Positions 17,054 through 25,562 are shown, counted from the first letter of the stretch. The stretch: 64,000 nt of DNA from Chitinophaga dinghuensis (GCF_003259435.1 NZ_QLMA01000004.1:558001-622000), one strand, 5' to 3'. Numbers and translations are program-made. Notes: generated by a model not told the origin, from the letters alone.

Positions 17054-19372
17054 ATGATCACACACAACCTGGGCTACCCGCGGATCGGCGCCCATCGTGA
17101 ATTAAAAAAAGCTAATGAATCCTACTGGGCAGGAAAAATCACCGCTCAGGAACTGGAACAAACGGCCAAAAATATTCGTCTGAATAACTGGTATCTGCAA
17201 AAAGATGCCGGCATCGATATCATCCCCTGTAACGATTTTACTTTTTATGATCATGTGTTGGACACCTGTCTGATGACAGGCGCTATTCCTGCGCGTTACC
17301 ATGATCTGCTGGTGGAGAAACAGCTGCCACAGCTGGATCTGCAATTTGCGATGGCCAGAGGCTTTCAGAAAGAAGGCCTGGACGTGACTGCCATGGAAAT
17401 GACCAAATGGTTTGATACCAACTATCATTACATTGTACCGGAGTTCGCTGCTAACCAGCAGTTTTCTCTCTTCTCCGAGAAAGTGATTTCTCAGTATCAT
17501 GAAGCTAAAAGAGCCGGGTTTGAAGCCAAACCAGTAATCTTAGGACCCGTATCATTCCTCTTGTTAGGAAAGGAGAAAGAGAAAGGTTTCCATCGCTTGC
17601 AATTACTTTCCAAATTGCTGCCGGTATACCTGGAAGTATTACGTAAACTGGACGAACTGGATGCGCATTATATCCAGTTTGATGAACCATGTCTTTCCCT
17701 GAATCTCGGTCAGGAGGAAAGAGATGCGATTACCTCCGCTTACACTACTTTGCAGAAAGCCTTCCCGCAGCTTCATTTTATCCTGGCTTCCTATTTCGAA
17801 TGCTACGGAGAGAATCTGCAAACGGTATTACAGTTGCCTGTACAAACGTTGCACCTGGATCTGGTACGTTGTCCGTCTCAACTGGAGGATATCCTGGCAA
17901 CAAACATTCGTCATACAAAACTTCGTTTATCCCTTGGCGTAGTAGACGGCCGCAATATTTGGAAGAACGATTTTGATCAGTCGCTGGCCCTGATTCGCAA
18001 GGCCCAGGAGGCGCTTAGCAATGAGCGTTTGCTGATAGCGCCATCTTGCTCCCTATTGCATGTGCCATGTGATCTGGATCTGGAAACAGACGAGAACAAT
18101 TTACCGGCTGTTGTCAAATCCTGGATGGCCTTTGCAAAGCAAAAGCTGGATGAAGTAAAAATACTGGCGGATTTAGCTGGCAATACCCCATCCGTGAATG
18201 CGTTGCAGTCGCTCAAAGATAATCAGGCCGCTATGGCGGATCGTCGTACTTCTTCGTTGATTCATCGTCCGGCGGTAGTGGCGCGTACTGCTGCTGTTTC
18301 GGAAGACGATGCTCGTCGTACCAGTGCTTTCCCGCAAAGGAAGCAATTGCAGCAGGAGGTATTGCATTTGCCAAAATTCCCTACTACTACCATTGGTTCT
18401 TTCCCGCAAACGGCTACTGTTCGTTCCTGGCGTACTAAATGGAAGAAAGGCGAGCTCACCGCTGCGGAATATGATACGTTGATTAAAGAAGAAACAGCGG
18501 CCTCTGTCAGGTGGCAGGAATCCATCGGAATGGATGTGCTGGTGCATGGCGAATTTGAGCGCAACGACATGGTGGAATATTTCGGCGAGCAACTGGAAGG
18601 GTTTGTCTTTACACAATATGGCTGGGTACAGAGTTATGGAAGTCGCTGTGTGAAGCCGCCGGTTATTGTGGGAGATGTGGCCCGTAAAGCGCCTATGACG
18701 GTTTATTACACCCAATATGCCCAATCCCTGACCGATAAGCCGGTAAAAGGGATGTTAACAGGCCCTGTGACGATTCTGCAATGGAGCTTCGTACGCAACG
18801 ATCAGCCGAGGGCTACCACTTGTCTGCAAATCGCCCTGGCGATTCGGGATGAAGTACATGATCTGGAAGAGGCAGGTATCCGGGTCATTCAGATTGATGA
18901 ACCTGCATTAAGAGAGGGATTGCCGCTGCGTCATGAGAACTGGGACAACTACTTGCAGAGTGCGGTGAAAGCCTTTAGAGTGGCCTCTTCCGGCGTAACG
19001 GATAAAACCCAGATTCATACGCATATGTGTTATGCAGAATTCAATGATATCTTCGAGAGCATTGCAGCATTGGATGCAGATGTGATCACCATTGAAACGA
19101 GTCGCTCTCAATCTGAACTGCTGGAAGGTTTTGCTCATTTCAAATATCCGAACGATATTGGGCCGGGAGTATATGATATTCATTCGCCAAGGATTCCTTC
19201 TGAGGAAGAAATGGTGCACCTGATGGAACAAGCGATGGCAGTGATTCCGGCGGAACAACTCTGGGTGAATCCGGATTGTGGTCTGAAAACGAGAGACTGG
19301 CCTGAAACCAAAGCTGCCGTAGCCGCTATGGTGGCTGCTGCCAAAACCTTGCGCAGCAAAGTAACTGCCTGA
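17054..19372 (+). CDS. metE: Cobalamin-independent methionine synthase MetE
   Basis: The 772-residue enzyme transfers the methyl group of 5-methyltetrahydropteroyl-triglutamate to homocysteine, making methionine in the cytoplasm. The N-terminus has GYPRIGAHRELKKANE and the C-terminal barrel starts TTTIGSFPQTATVR. The zinc ligands are present as His657, Cys659, Glu681 and Cys742; their spacing (+2, +22, +61) equals that of the E. coli enzyme. It is preceded by a cobalamin riboswitch, the classic control when a B12-dependent MetH also exists. A thioesterase gene follows after 36 bases. Confidence 0.98.
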   Translation: MITHNLGYPRIGAHRELKKANESYWAGKITAQELEQTAKNIRLNNWYLQKDAGIDIIPCNDFTFYDHVLDTCLMTGAIPARYHDLLVEKQLPQLDLQFAMARGFQKEGLDVTAMEMTKWFDTNYHYIVPEFAANQQFSLFSEKVISQYHEAKRAGFEAKPVILGPVSFLLLGKEKEKGFHRLQLLSKLLPVYLEVLRKLDELDAHYIQFDEPCLSLNLGQEERDAITSAYTTLQKAFPQLHFILASYFECYGENLQTVLQLPVQTLHLDLVRCPSQLEDILATNIRHTKLRLSLGVVDGRNIWKNDFDQSLALIRKAQEALSNERLLIAPSCSLLHVPCDLDLETDENNLPAVVKSWMAFAKQKLDEVKILADLAGNTPSVNALQSLKDNQAAMADRRTSSLIHRPAVVARTAAVSEDDARRTSAFPQRKQLQQEVLHLPKFPTTTIGSFPQTATVRSWRTKWKKGELTAAEYDTLIKEETAASVRWQESIGMDVLVHGEFERNDMVEYFGEQLEGFVFTQYGWVQSYGSRCVKPPVIVGDVARKAPMTVYYTQYAQSLTDKPVKGMLTGPVTILQWSFVRNDQPRATTCLQIALAIRDEVHDLEEAGIRVIQIDEPALREGLPLRHENWDNYLQSAVKAFRVASSGVTDKTQIHTHMCYAEFNDIFESIAALDADVITIETSRSQSELLEGFAHFKYPNDIGPGVYDIHSPRIPSEEEMVHLMEQAMAVIPAEQLWVNPDCGLKTRDWPETKAAVAAMVAAAKTLRSKVTA

Positions 19373-19408
19373 TATATTCCGTAATATTTCGTAAACAACT
19401 GATGAAAG

Positions 19409-19792
19409 ATGACTATAGAAGAACGCATACAGGCCTCGGAGACACATATCTTCAAAGCAATATTTCCTGATAGTACCAATCACTATGATACTATGTTTGG
19501 CGGCACCGCCATGTATCTCATGGATGAAGTAGCCTTTATCACTGCTACACGATTCACACGGAAGAAAGTGGTAACCGTGTCTTCCGACAGGATTGATTTT
19601 ACCAAACCTATTCCCGCAGGAACCATTGTGGAACTGATAGGAAGAGTATCAAAAGTGGGTAATACCAGTATGAAAGTGAGTGTCGAGATTTATATAGAAG
19701 AAATGTATTCCGACTACCGGGAACTGGCCATCTCAGGGACGTTTACCTTTGTTGCCATAGATGATAACAAGCGTCCTGTTTGCGTACTATAG
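19409..19792 (+). CDS. Hotdog-fold acyl-CoA thioesterase (YciA/BFIT-like)
   Basis: The 127-residue single hotdog domain carries the conserved HYDTMFGGTAMYLMDEVAFI at residues 26-45, where the Asp/Glu and the Gly-rich turn form the active site, and VTVSSDRIDFTKPIPAG in the central strand. It hydrolyses acyl-CoA thioesters in the cytosol; chain length cannot be told. It lies 36 bases after metE, before a terminator, so it may be read through from the B12-controlled promoter. No functional connection to methionine is obvious. Confidence 0.88.
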   Translation: MTIEERIQASETHIFKAIFPDSTNHYDTMFGGTAMYLMDEVAFITATRFTRKKVVTVSSDRIDFTKPIPAGTIVELIGRVSKVGNTSMKVSVEIYIEEMYSDYRELAISGTFTFVAIDDNKRPVCVL

Positions 19793-19813
19793 CTATCCAC
19801 CTTGTAATTGATA

Positions 19814-19850
19814 AAATCCCGGCGTCCAGGCGTCGGGATTTATCGTTTTC
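19814..19850 (+). terminator. Rho-independent terminator after metE-thioesterase
   Basis: AAATCCCG (19814-19821) pairs with CGGGATTT (19834-19841), with further G-C pairing inside, followed by a T-rich tail (TATCGTTTT). Confidence 0.75.
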
Positions 19851-19907
19851 TTAACAACAACCATCAGTGGCTATGTGTTATTTTTATGGGAGACAAATAG
19901 TGCTATT

Positions 19908-20207
19908 ATGGAAAGTGAAGATTACAAGGTGTTCAACAATACAAAGGAACAGCAACTGGAGATTCAGGGTCCTGAAGAAAAGGCTACTTTGAGTTATCGC
20001 TTCTATAAGCATAACATTGCCTTCATGCATACAACTGTGCCATCCTCTATGAGCGGGCATGGCGTAGGCGGCATATTGGCCCGGGCGGCGTTTGACTATG
20101 CCAAATCCTTACATAAGCCAGTAATGGTATATTGCCCATTTGTGGCCAGTTTCCTCGAAAAACATCCGGAATTCAGATCTCAGCTGGATAAAACTTATCA
20201 TGCCTGA
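19908..20207 (+). CDS. Small GNAT-like N-acetyltransferase (YjdJ/NATD1 type)
   Basis: About 99 residues from the ATG at 19908; a GTG at 19875 in frame would add 11 residues. The pattern LSYRFYKHNIAFMHTTVPSS, GHGVGGILARAAFDYAKS (acetyl-CoA loop) and YCPFVASFLEKHPEF is that of the short GDAT/NATD1-like acetyltransferases. The substrate is unknown. Its last codons overlap a short repeat sequence (20206-20229) found elsewhere in the window. Confidence 0.82.
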   Translation: MESEDYKVFNNTKEQQLEIQGPEEKATLSYRFYKHNIAFMHTTVPSSMSGHGVGGILARAAFDYAKSLHKPVMVYCPFVASFLEKHPEFRSQLDKTYHA

Positions 20208-20229
20208 GCGGATGTCATCTCCCGATATT
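20206..20229. repeat. Partial copy of a dispersed GGGAGA-ended repeat
   Basis: GAGCGGATGTCATCTCCCGA matches the right end of the complete copy at 54189-54258 with one substitution over these 20 bases. It overlaps the stop codon of the acetyltransferase gene. No clear left half is present next to it, although a GGGAGACA lies before the gene at 19888. Confidence 0.5.
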
Positions 20230-20280
20230 ATCTTTCCAGATCTACCGCTGTAGTGGCGGAAGCATGCTTTAAAAAAATTG

Positions 20281-20288
20281 TATCTTTG
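20281..20288 (+). promoter_or_regulatory. -7 promoter box for the PhnA-type gene
   Basis: TATCTTTG matches the Bacteroidota -7 consensus TAnnTTTG and lies 24 bases before the ATG at 20313. No convincing -33 element is visible at the expected distance. Confidence 0.55.
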
Positions 20289-20312
20289 CGGCCATTTTTA
20301 CATTGAATTGAT

Positions 20313-20894
20313 ATGAAACTGGAAGCAATTTTACAACAACGCAGCAATAATACCTGCGAACTTTGTGCAGCGGATGCAGGACTGAAGATCTATGAAGTAC
20401 TGCCAGAAACAGGCGCTACAGAAGAATACAGCATTCTCATTTGTGATACCTGTCGTAGCCAGATTGAGAAAAAAGCAGAGCTGAATGCTGCACACTGGAA
20501 TTGTCTGACCACCTCCATGTGGAGCGAAGTTCCAGGTGTACAAGTCGTTTCCTGGCGTATGCTCAATCGTCTGCGGGATGAGAGCTGGGCGGCAGAACAA
20601 CTGGAAATGATGTACCTGGATGAAGAAAGACTGGCATGGGCGAAAGCGTCTGGCGATCATGAAAATGATGCCAGCGTAGATCTGCACCGCGATAGTAACG
20701 GGCAGGTACTGCAACATGGCGATACCGTCGTGCTCACCAAATCCCTTGATGTAAAAGGCTCTACCCTCAATGCAAAATTGGGAACAGTAGTGAAAAATAT
20801 TCGCCTGGTAGAAGATAACACCGAACAAATTGAAGGAAAGATCGAAGGCCAGACCATCGTAATCCTGACCAAATACCTCCGCAAGCAAAATTAG
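20313..20894 (+). CDS. PhnA-like zinc-ribbon protein
   Basis: The 193-residue protein has an N-terminal zinc ribbon formed by CELC (Cys15/18) and CDTC (Cys44/47), and a C-terminal PhnA domain (DSNGQVLQHGDTVVLTKSL, then GTVVKNIRL and GKIEGQTIVILTKYLRK). Despite the historic name, PhnA proteins have no proven role in phosphonate use, and there are no phn genes nearby. It has its own -7 promoter box. A tandem 14-base duplication begins at its stop codon. Confidence 0.88.
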   Translation: MKLEAILQQRSNNTCELCAADAGLKIYEVLPETGATEEYSILICDTCRSQIEKKAELNAAHWNCLTTSMWSEVPGVQVVSWRMLNRLRDESWAAEQLEMMYLDEERLAWAKASGDHENDASVDLHRDSNGQVLQHGDTVVLTKSLDVKGSTLNAKLGTVVKNIRLVEDNTEQIEGKIEGQTIVILTKYLRKQN

Positions 20895-20919
20895 TTGCTC
20901 GCAAATAGTTGCTCGCAAA
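20892..20919. repeat. Tandem 14-bp duplication at the end of the PhnA-type gene
   Basis: TAGTTGCTCGCAAA occurs twice back to back, at 20892-20905 and 20906-20919. The first copy begins with the TAG stop codon. This looks like a recent local duplication. Confidence 0.8.
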
Positions 20920-20920
20920 G

Positions 20921-21066
20921 GGCGCAAAGGAAAAACGCAAAGGCGCAAAGAAAATATTAAAAAGATATTTCATTGTGTCTTTGCGTTTTTTATTTCATTG
21001 ATTCATTCATTATTTTCTTTTCTTTCTTTTTTTCTTTGCGTTCTTATCTTTCTTTGCGCCTTTGCG
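20921..21066. repeat. CTTTGCG-family inverted repeat between convergent genes
   Basis: CGCAAAGGCGCAAAG (20936-20950) and its exact reverse complement (21052-21066) flank about 100 bases that contain further CGCAAAG and CTTTGCG copies and a pyrimidine-rich tract. The element lies between two convergent genes (PhnA-type + and MFS -) and could fold into a long stem acting as a bidirectional terminator. No gene is seen in it. Confidence 0.7.
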
Positions 21067-21080
21067 TGAAACTGTGAAAC

Positions 21081-22472
21081 TCAATCCTCTGGGAGGCAGT
21101 ACAATAAGACAGATACGATGAGTAGAAAGGCTACATTTAACCAGGTGGCGGTATGATATGCGCTCAGATAGGCTATGGTGGTATGTTGATCGTGGAGAGC
21201 CCAGAAGAAAATTCCGCCGGTGATACCGATACCCAGCGCAACTGCTGTCTGCTGAAAGGTAGTGTAGGTGCCAGATGCGGCGCCAGCATATGAGGCCGGA
21301 ATACTTTTAAGAGAAAGGGTGAGTAATCCCGGAAGTACAGAACCGCATCCCATTCCATACACAAATAGTAATAGATACAGCGATATACCGGGTTGCAGGT
21401 CAGCATTGAAAAGCCAGGTATGACCTATCAATGCTGCAGTCATAATCAGTACGCCCACCTGTAATACTTTTTTCCCGAAACGTTTCATTAGTTTGATAGC
21501 CAGGAGAGACGCCAGTACATAACCCACACCCTGGTACACAAATAAAAGGCCTGTAAGTCCGGAGCTATAGCCAAGGCCATTTTGCAGCATTACTGTATTG
21601 ATGAGGAAATAGGAATCCTGTACCATGAAGTAGAAAAGCACTGCCCCCAACGCAATATTGAAATCTCTGAACCGGAACAATTGCAAATTAATGAGTGGTT
21701 GTTGGGCATTTTTCCCTTTTTTATACTGATGCCGGATGAAAACGCCCAGTAACAGGAAGGCTGTCAGCAACATGGCGATGGCCCAAAGTGGCCATCCCAG
21801 CTCTCTGCCGTGGATGAGTGGATATACCAGGCAGCTTAAAGTGGCTGTCAGCAACAGTACCCCGGAGGTATCGAAATGAGATTCCTGCTGGCGATTTGTA
21901 TCGGTGAGACGGCGTGTGGCCAGGATGGCAGCCAGTATACCAATAGGCAAATTGATGAGGAAGATCCATCTCCAGCCATCCATCAGCCAGTGGACTTCCG
22001 GAATGATGCCACCGAGGAATTGACCAATCACAGAGGCGGTGCCGGCAATGCTGCCATAAATGCCCAATGCTTTGATACGCTCCTCATGAACAGGAAACAA
22101 AACATGGATATATGCGATACTCTGCGGTATCATCAGGGCTGCGCTGATACCCTGCAGGAAACGGGCAATATTCAATTGCGTGGCCGTCTGCGCCATGCCG
22201 CACAGGCAGGAAGTAAGCGTGAATGCGAGTATACCGGTAATGAATACACGTTTTTTACCGAAGTAATCGCCCATTCTGCCAGCAGTAATGAGAAATGCAG
22301 CATAGCCCAGTAGATAAGCGGCAATTACCAGTTGTATGTCCGCCTCTGTACTGTGCAGCCCTGTCTGGATAGAAGGCAACGCCACATTTACAATGAAAAT
22401 ATCGATGACAGCAAGGAATACTGCTGTAGAAACAATGAGTAATGCCCACCATTTAGAGGAAATCCTGCCCAT
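21081..22472 (-). CDS. MFS transporter of the DHA2 (EmrB/QacA) type
   Basis: The 463-residue protein, counted from the ATG complementary to 22470-22472, has about 14 hydrophobic segments. DIFIVNVALPSIQTGL in TM1 and GRMGDYFGKKRVFITG after TM2 are DHA2-family signatures. The longer frame upstream (to 22595) lacks membrane character and covers the promoter region, so the shorter start is preferred. It is transcribed divergently from an HxlR regulator gene 94 bases away, which probably controls this exporter. The substrate is unknown. Confidence 0.9.
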   Translation of the reverse strand: MGRISSKWWALLIVSTAVFLAVIDIFIVNVALPSIQTGLHSTEADIQLVIAAYLLGYAAFLITAGRMGDYFGKKRVFITGILAFTLTSCLCGMAQTATQLNIARFLQGISAALMIPQSIAYIHVLFPVHEERIKALGIYGSIAGTASVIGQFLGGIIPEVHWLMDGWRWIFLINLPIGILAAILATRRLTDTNRQQESHFDTSGVLLLTATLSCLVYPLIHGRELGWPLWAIAMLLTAFLLLGVFIRHQYKKGKNAQQPLINLQLFRFRDFNIALGAVLFYFMVQDSYFLINTVMLQNGLGYSSGLTGLLFVYQGVGYVLASLLAIKLMKRFGKKVLQVGVLIMTAALIGHTWLFNADLQPGISLYLLLFVYGMGCGSVLPGLLTLSLKSIPASYAGAASGTYTTFQQTAVALGIGITGGIFFWALHDQHTTIAYLSAYHTATWLNVAFLLIVSVLLYCLPED

Positions 22473-22519
22473 AAAACAATCTTTAGATCTATTCGTTAAC
22501 TTTAGGATGTCAAAGGTGA

Positions 22520-22532
22520 TGGCTGGCAGCCA
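22520..22532. promoter_or_regulatory. Dyad in the MFS-HxlR divergent intergenic region
   Basis: TGGCTG-G-CAGCCA is a perfect dyad centred between the two divergent start codons (22472 and 22566). It is a plausible binding site for the adjacent HxlR protein, on position and symmetry only. Confidence 0.35.
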
Positions 22533-22565
22533 CACTATCAAGTAGTTTACTGCATAATACTGAGT

Positions 22566-22937
22566 ATGGAAAAAGATACTATTGATGAGAAACAAGCGGT
22601 TAGTGATGCGGAGGAAATGCGTATACTGGAAGAAAATAACATTGCATTGACAAAAGCCATGCGTATCATTGGGGGGAAGTGGAAATTATTGCTGTTGAAC
22701 AGTATCCGGAGAGATTGCCCCGCCCGATTCGGAGAGCTGCGTAAGAAGATGCAGGATATTACCCACGCTACATTGACGGCGCAATTAAAAGAGCTGGAAA
22801 GCGATGGTATCATTGAGCGCAAAGCATATCCGGAAGTGCCGCCCCGTGTGGAATATAAACTGACTCCTTTAGGCATTACGCTGGTACCAGTGATAGAGGC
22901 CCTCTGCGCATGGGGGGAAGGTTATCCGGACAAATAA
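22566..22937 (+). CDS. HxlR family winged-helix transcriptional regulator
   Basis: The 123-residue protein has the HxlR pattern: AMRIIGGKWKLLLLNSI (residues about 33-49), CPARFGELRKKMQDITHATLTAQLKELESDGII as the recognition region, and YPEVPPRVEYKLTPLG for the wing. Such proteins usually sense electrophiles, quinones or redox stress and control neighbouring genes. The divergent DHA2 transporter and the downstream NAD-binding protein gene (49 bases later) are its likely targets. Confidence 0.92.
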   Translation: MEKDTIDEKQAVSDAEEMRILEENNIALTKAMRIIGGKWKLLLLNSIRRDCPARFGELRKKMQDITHATLTAQLKELESDGIIERKAYPEVPPRVEYKLTPLGITLVPVIEALCAWGEGYPDK

Positions 22938-22986
22938 CTGGCTGTCTGCCTACAATAAAACCCCGAAATAATCGTCATCTTGTCTT

Positions 22987-23649
22987 ATGAAAATAAAAGT
23001 TATCATAACAGGCGCCACCGGTATGGTGGGAGAGGGCGTGATGCTCACCTGTCTGGAACACCCTATGGTGGAGCAAGTCTTAATTGTTAACCGCCGGCAT
23101 TATGACTTCCAGCACCCCAAGCTGAAAGAGGTGATTGTGCCTGATTTTTTCCGACTGGATAGTGTTGTGGCAGATTTACAGGGCTATGATGCCTGTTTCT
23201 TCTGTGCAGGCACTAGTTCCGTGGGCATGAATGAAGACAATTACACACGCGCTACCTACGATACCACATTGGCTTTTGCAGATCAGTTGGCACATATCAA
23301 CGCTGATATGACCTTTGTCTATGTTTCCGGGGCAGGTACGGACGCTACTGGTAAGAGTCGGATGATGTGGGCCCGTGTTAAAGGGAGGACGGAAAATGCC
23401 CTACTGGAAAGGCCTTTTAAGAAGGTGTATAATTTCCGGCCTGCTTTTATGAAGGAGGTAGCAGGACAAAAGAATCTAAAAAGTTACTATAAGTTTTTCA
23501 GTTGGATGTATCCTGTGCTGAAGCTAGTTTCGCCGGGAATGGTGGCTACGCTGGAACAGGTGGGCACCGCTATGATCAATAGCGTATTAATCGGCTATCC
23601 GAAGACGACCCTGGAAGTGAAAGATATCAAACAACTATCTGAAGGATAA
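22987..23649 (+). CDS. NAD(P)-binding epimerase-like oxidoreductase (HTATIP2/TIP30-like)
   Basis: The 220-residue Rossmann protein has the nucleotide-binding loop TGATGMVGEG at residues 9-18, ACFFCAGTSSVGM at the end of strand 4, and FVYVSGAGTDATGKSRMMW in the active-site region. It fits the short atypical SDR group that includes HTATIP2 homologues; the usual YxxxK is not present in standard form. It follows the HxlR gene on the same strand and may be co-regulated. Substrate unknown. Confidence 0.8.
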   Translation: MKIKVIITGATGMVGEGVMLTCLEHPMVEQVLIVNRRHYDFQHPKLKEVIVPDFFRLDSVVADLQGYDACFFCAGTSSVGMNEDNYTRATYDTTLAFADQLAHINADMTFVYVSGAGTDATGKSRMMWARVKGRTENALLERPFKKVYNFRPAFMKEVAGQKNLKSYYKFFSWMYPVLKLVSPGMVATLEQVGTAMINSVLIGYPKTTLEVKDIKQLSEG

Positions 23650-23663
23650 CAGGATAAATAAAA

Positions 23664-23700
23664 CAGCCCCGCCTTGTTTGGGCAGGGCTGCAAGGTTTTA
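23664..23700. terminator. Hairpin between convergent genes, likely terminator
   Basis: CAGCCCCGCC (23664-23673) pairs with GGCAGGGCTG (23681-23690) with one C-A mismatch; CAAGGTTTTA follows. It lies between the oxidoreductase (+) and acetolactate decarboxylase (-) genes. Confidence 0.65.
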
Positions 23701-23704
23701 CCAA

Positions 23705-24487
23705 TTAATGTTTACTCCCTTTCTCCACTGCCTTAATATCGTCAGCACGATTTTGATGGAAGTCGAAATGCTGGAAATCGGCATTATCAGGTATTTGCAC
23801 CGTATACGATTGCAGCTTTTGCCAGGAGATGGTTACCTCTGACAAGGAAAGATCCACGATATGGCCTCCTTGTTGTTGATCTGCGGAGAGGAAATGGAAA
23901 TGATAGCCTGCAATATTGGTGTTGTCCATATATGGAGGCAGGCGGTAGCCAATGAGGTCGCCGGAGATATCCTGCATTTGAAAGAAGTGTTGTAAAGGCA
24001 GCATACTGGCCAGAGTAGGGTAAGGACGTTGATCCACCGGTGGGAAAGCCCTGGTTTTTATCCGTTGGAACTTCCCGCTGATATGAATAGCGTAGAGGTT
24101 ATTTTGTTGGGGGAGGAGACTATCCAGCAGTTTGAACAGCTCTTCTTTTGAGAGCGTATGATTAATTTTTATGGAAGACACGGGTTTATAGAAATTGACC
24201 ATTGCAAACGAAGCGCGGTGGCTGTCCGGGAGCCTTACCGTTTTCCCTGAGGCGGTAGTCTGATAGGCGCGTCCTTTAAAAATTAATAGTTCTCCATCAA
24301 TTTTATCCGGGGCTCCCAGTCCGAAATCCCCTTTTTTAAGTAGGTTCCCTACAGGGTAAAAACCATCAAAGAGGCCACCCATCAGGCCGGAAGCGATGCC
24401 GGCGGTAAAAAGCTGGTTCGGCTCCTTTTGCTGAGCGGAGACCTGAACATACAAACAGATAAAAAGCAATAGCAGCCTTGTTTTCAT
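23705..24487 (-). CDS. Acetolactate decarboxylase with signal peptide
   Basis: The 260-residue protein matches acetolactate decarboxylase: FDGFYPVGNLLKKGDFGLG near residues 40-58, DGELLIFKG with Glu66, and the zinc ligands His196, His198 and His209 in YHFHFLSADQQQGGH. The family converts 2-acetolactate to acetoin. Unlike classical cytoplasmic enzymes of butanediol fermenters, it begins with a clear signal peptide (MKTRLLLLFICLYVQVSAQQ), so it should be exported to the periplasm. No acetolactate synthase or butanediol dehydrogenase gene is nearby. Confidence 0.9.
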   Translation of the reverse strand: MKTRLLLLFICLYVQVSAQQKEPNQLFTAGIASGLMGGLFDGFYPVGNLLKKGDFGLGAPDKIDGELLIFKGRAYQTTASGKTVRLPDSHRASFAMVNFYKPVSSIKINHTLSKEELFKLLDSLLPQQNNLYAIHISGKFQRIKTRAFPPVDQRPYPTLASMLPLQHFFQMQDISGDLIGYRLPPYMDNTNIAGYHFHFLSADQQQGGHIVDLSLSEVTISWQKLQSYTVQIPDNADFQHFDFHQNRADDIKAVEKGSKH

Positions 24488-24508
24488 GGGGATTTATTTT
24501 TTGGATGA

Positions 24509-24516
24509 CAAAGATA
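24509..24516 (-). promoter_or_regulatory. -7 promoter box for the acetolactate decarboxylase gene
   Basis: On the minus strand the sequence reads TATCTTTG, a full match to TAnnTTTG, 21 bases upstream of the start codon at 24487. No clear -33 element is seen. Confidence 0.55.
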
Positions 24517-24535
24517 GAATTCCTTGGCAAAAATT

Positions 24536-24568
24536 TATTTTTGTATTTATGTAGTTAACTACGTAGTT
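24536..24568 (+). promoter_or_regulatory. -7 box and MarR-type operator of the GNAT-MarR operon
   Basis: TATTTTTG (24536-24543) fits the -7 consensus. Just downstream lie two overlapping perfect palindromes, GTAGTTAACTAC (24551-24562) and AACTACGTAGTT (24557-24568), bracketed by ATGTA and TACAT. A dyad immediately after the -7 box is well placed for repression by the MarR-type protein encoded second in this operon. Confidence 0.65.
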
Positions 24569-24589
24569 TTATACATAAATTGTTTAGTT

Positions 24590-25081
24590 ATGACGCCTGA
24601 AATAAAAATAGCGCCGGTATACGATGATGCTTCCCCTGCAGTGATCGACCTGATCCTGCCTATTCAGACCATAGAATTCAATGTGAATGTGAGCCTGGAA
24701 GATCAGCCGGATCTGATTGAAATCAATAGTAATTACCATGCCGGGGGCGGAGGTTTCTGGGGGATATTTGTAGATGAGGAGCTGGTAGGAACAATTGCGT
24801 TGATTAACACCGGGCATAAAGCGGGAGCTATCCGTAAGATGTTTGTGAAGAAGGAATTCAGAGGAGGAGAATTAAGGCTGGCACAGCGGCTCCTGGATCA
24901 CCTGATTGCTTATTGCAGGGAAGTTGGAATGACGGATTTATATTTGGGAACAGTAGCGCAGTTGAAGGCCGCGCATCGGTTTTATGAACGCAATGGCTTT
25001 CAAAAGATTGCAATGTCGGATCTTCCGCCGTATTTTCCCCGGATGAATGCAGACACGATATTTTATCATCTGCCTATTTAA
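24590..25081 (+). CDS. GNAT family N-acetyltransferase
   Basis: From the ATG at 24590 the protein has about 163 residues. The acetyl-CoA binding region is IRKMFVKKEFRGGELRLAQR at about 85-104, with the C-terminal LYLGTVAQLKAAHRFYERNGF typical of GNAT enzymes. The upstream in-frame extension to 24524 covers the promoter and operator and is rejected as the start. It is followed 10 bases later by a MarR regulator gene in the same operon. The acetylated substrate is unknown. Confidence 0.88.
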   Translation: MTPEIKIAPVYDDASPAVIDLILPIQTIEFNVNVSLEDQPDLIEINSNYHAGGGGFWGIFVDEELVGTIALINTGHKAGAIRKMFVKKEFRGGELRLAQRLLDHLIAYCREVGMTDLYLGTVAQLKAAHRFYERNGFQKIAMSDLPPYFPRMNADTIFYHLPI

Positions 25082-25091
25082 AGATAAAAAT

Positions 25092-25562
25092 ATGAGTAAT
25101 GTAATTGATGCTTCGGGCATCCTGGCTATTTCCACCCGCCTGCAACGCCTGGCGGACCAGTTGCGGAAAGATGGACAGTTGATTTATAAAGCCCATGGGA
25201 TTGAATTTGAACCTAAATGGTTCCCGGTGATCTATACCCTGCATCAGAAAGGACAACTCAGTGTGATGGAAATAGCAACGGAGATAGGCTATACGCATCC
25301 TTCTACCATCAGCTTACTCAAGGAACTGGAAAAGCAGAAATTAATCCGCTCTAAAAAGGATAAGCAGGATGAGCGTAAGCGGTTGTTATCACTCACGGAA
25401 AAAGGAGAGGAGCTGATTCTGCAAATGAAGCCAGTATGGAAAAGAATGCAACAAGCCCTCACCAGCCTGCTGCATACAGAGAATAACCTGATGTCGGCCA
25501 TTGAGGAGGTAGAGCAGAAAATGGAGAAGAAAGGTTTCTTTGCGAGGGAAAGAGATTTATAG
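25092..25562 (+). CDS. MarR family transcriptional regulator
   Basis: About 156 residues from the ATG at 25092. The winged helix is clear: LHQKGQLSVMEIATEIGYT, HPSTISLLKELEKQKLI (recognition helix, near residues 70-86) and KDKQDERKRLLSLTEKG (wing). It is co-transcribed with the acetyltransferase gene, and a palindromic operator lies at their common promoter, which points to autorepression lifted by a small phenolic-type ligand. The target range beyond its own operon is unknown. Confidence 0.92.
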   Translation: MSNVIDASGILAISTRLQRLADQLRKDGQLIYKAHGIEFEPKWFPVIYTLHQKGQLSVMEIATEIGYTHPSTISLLKELEKQKLIRSKKDKQDERKRLLSLTEKGEELILQMKPVWKRMQQALTSLLHTENNLMSAIEEVEQKMEKKGFFARERDL

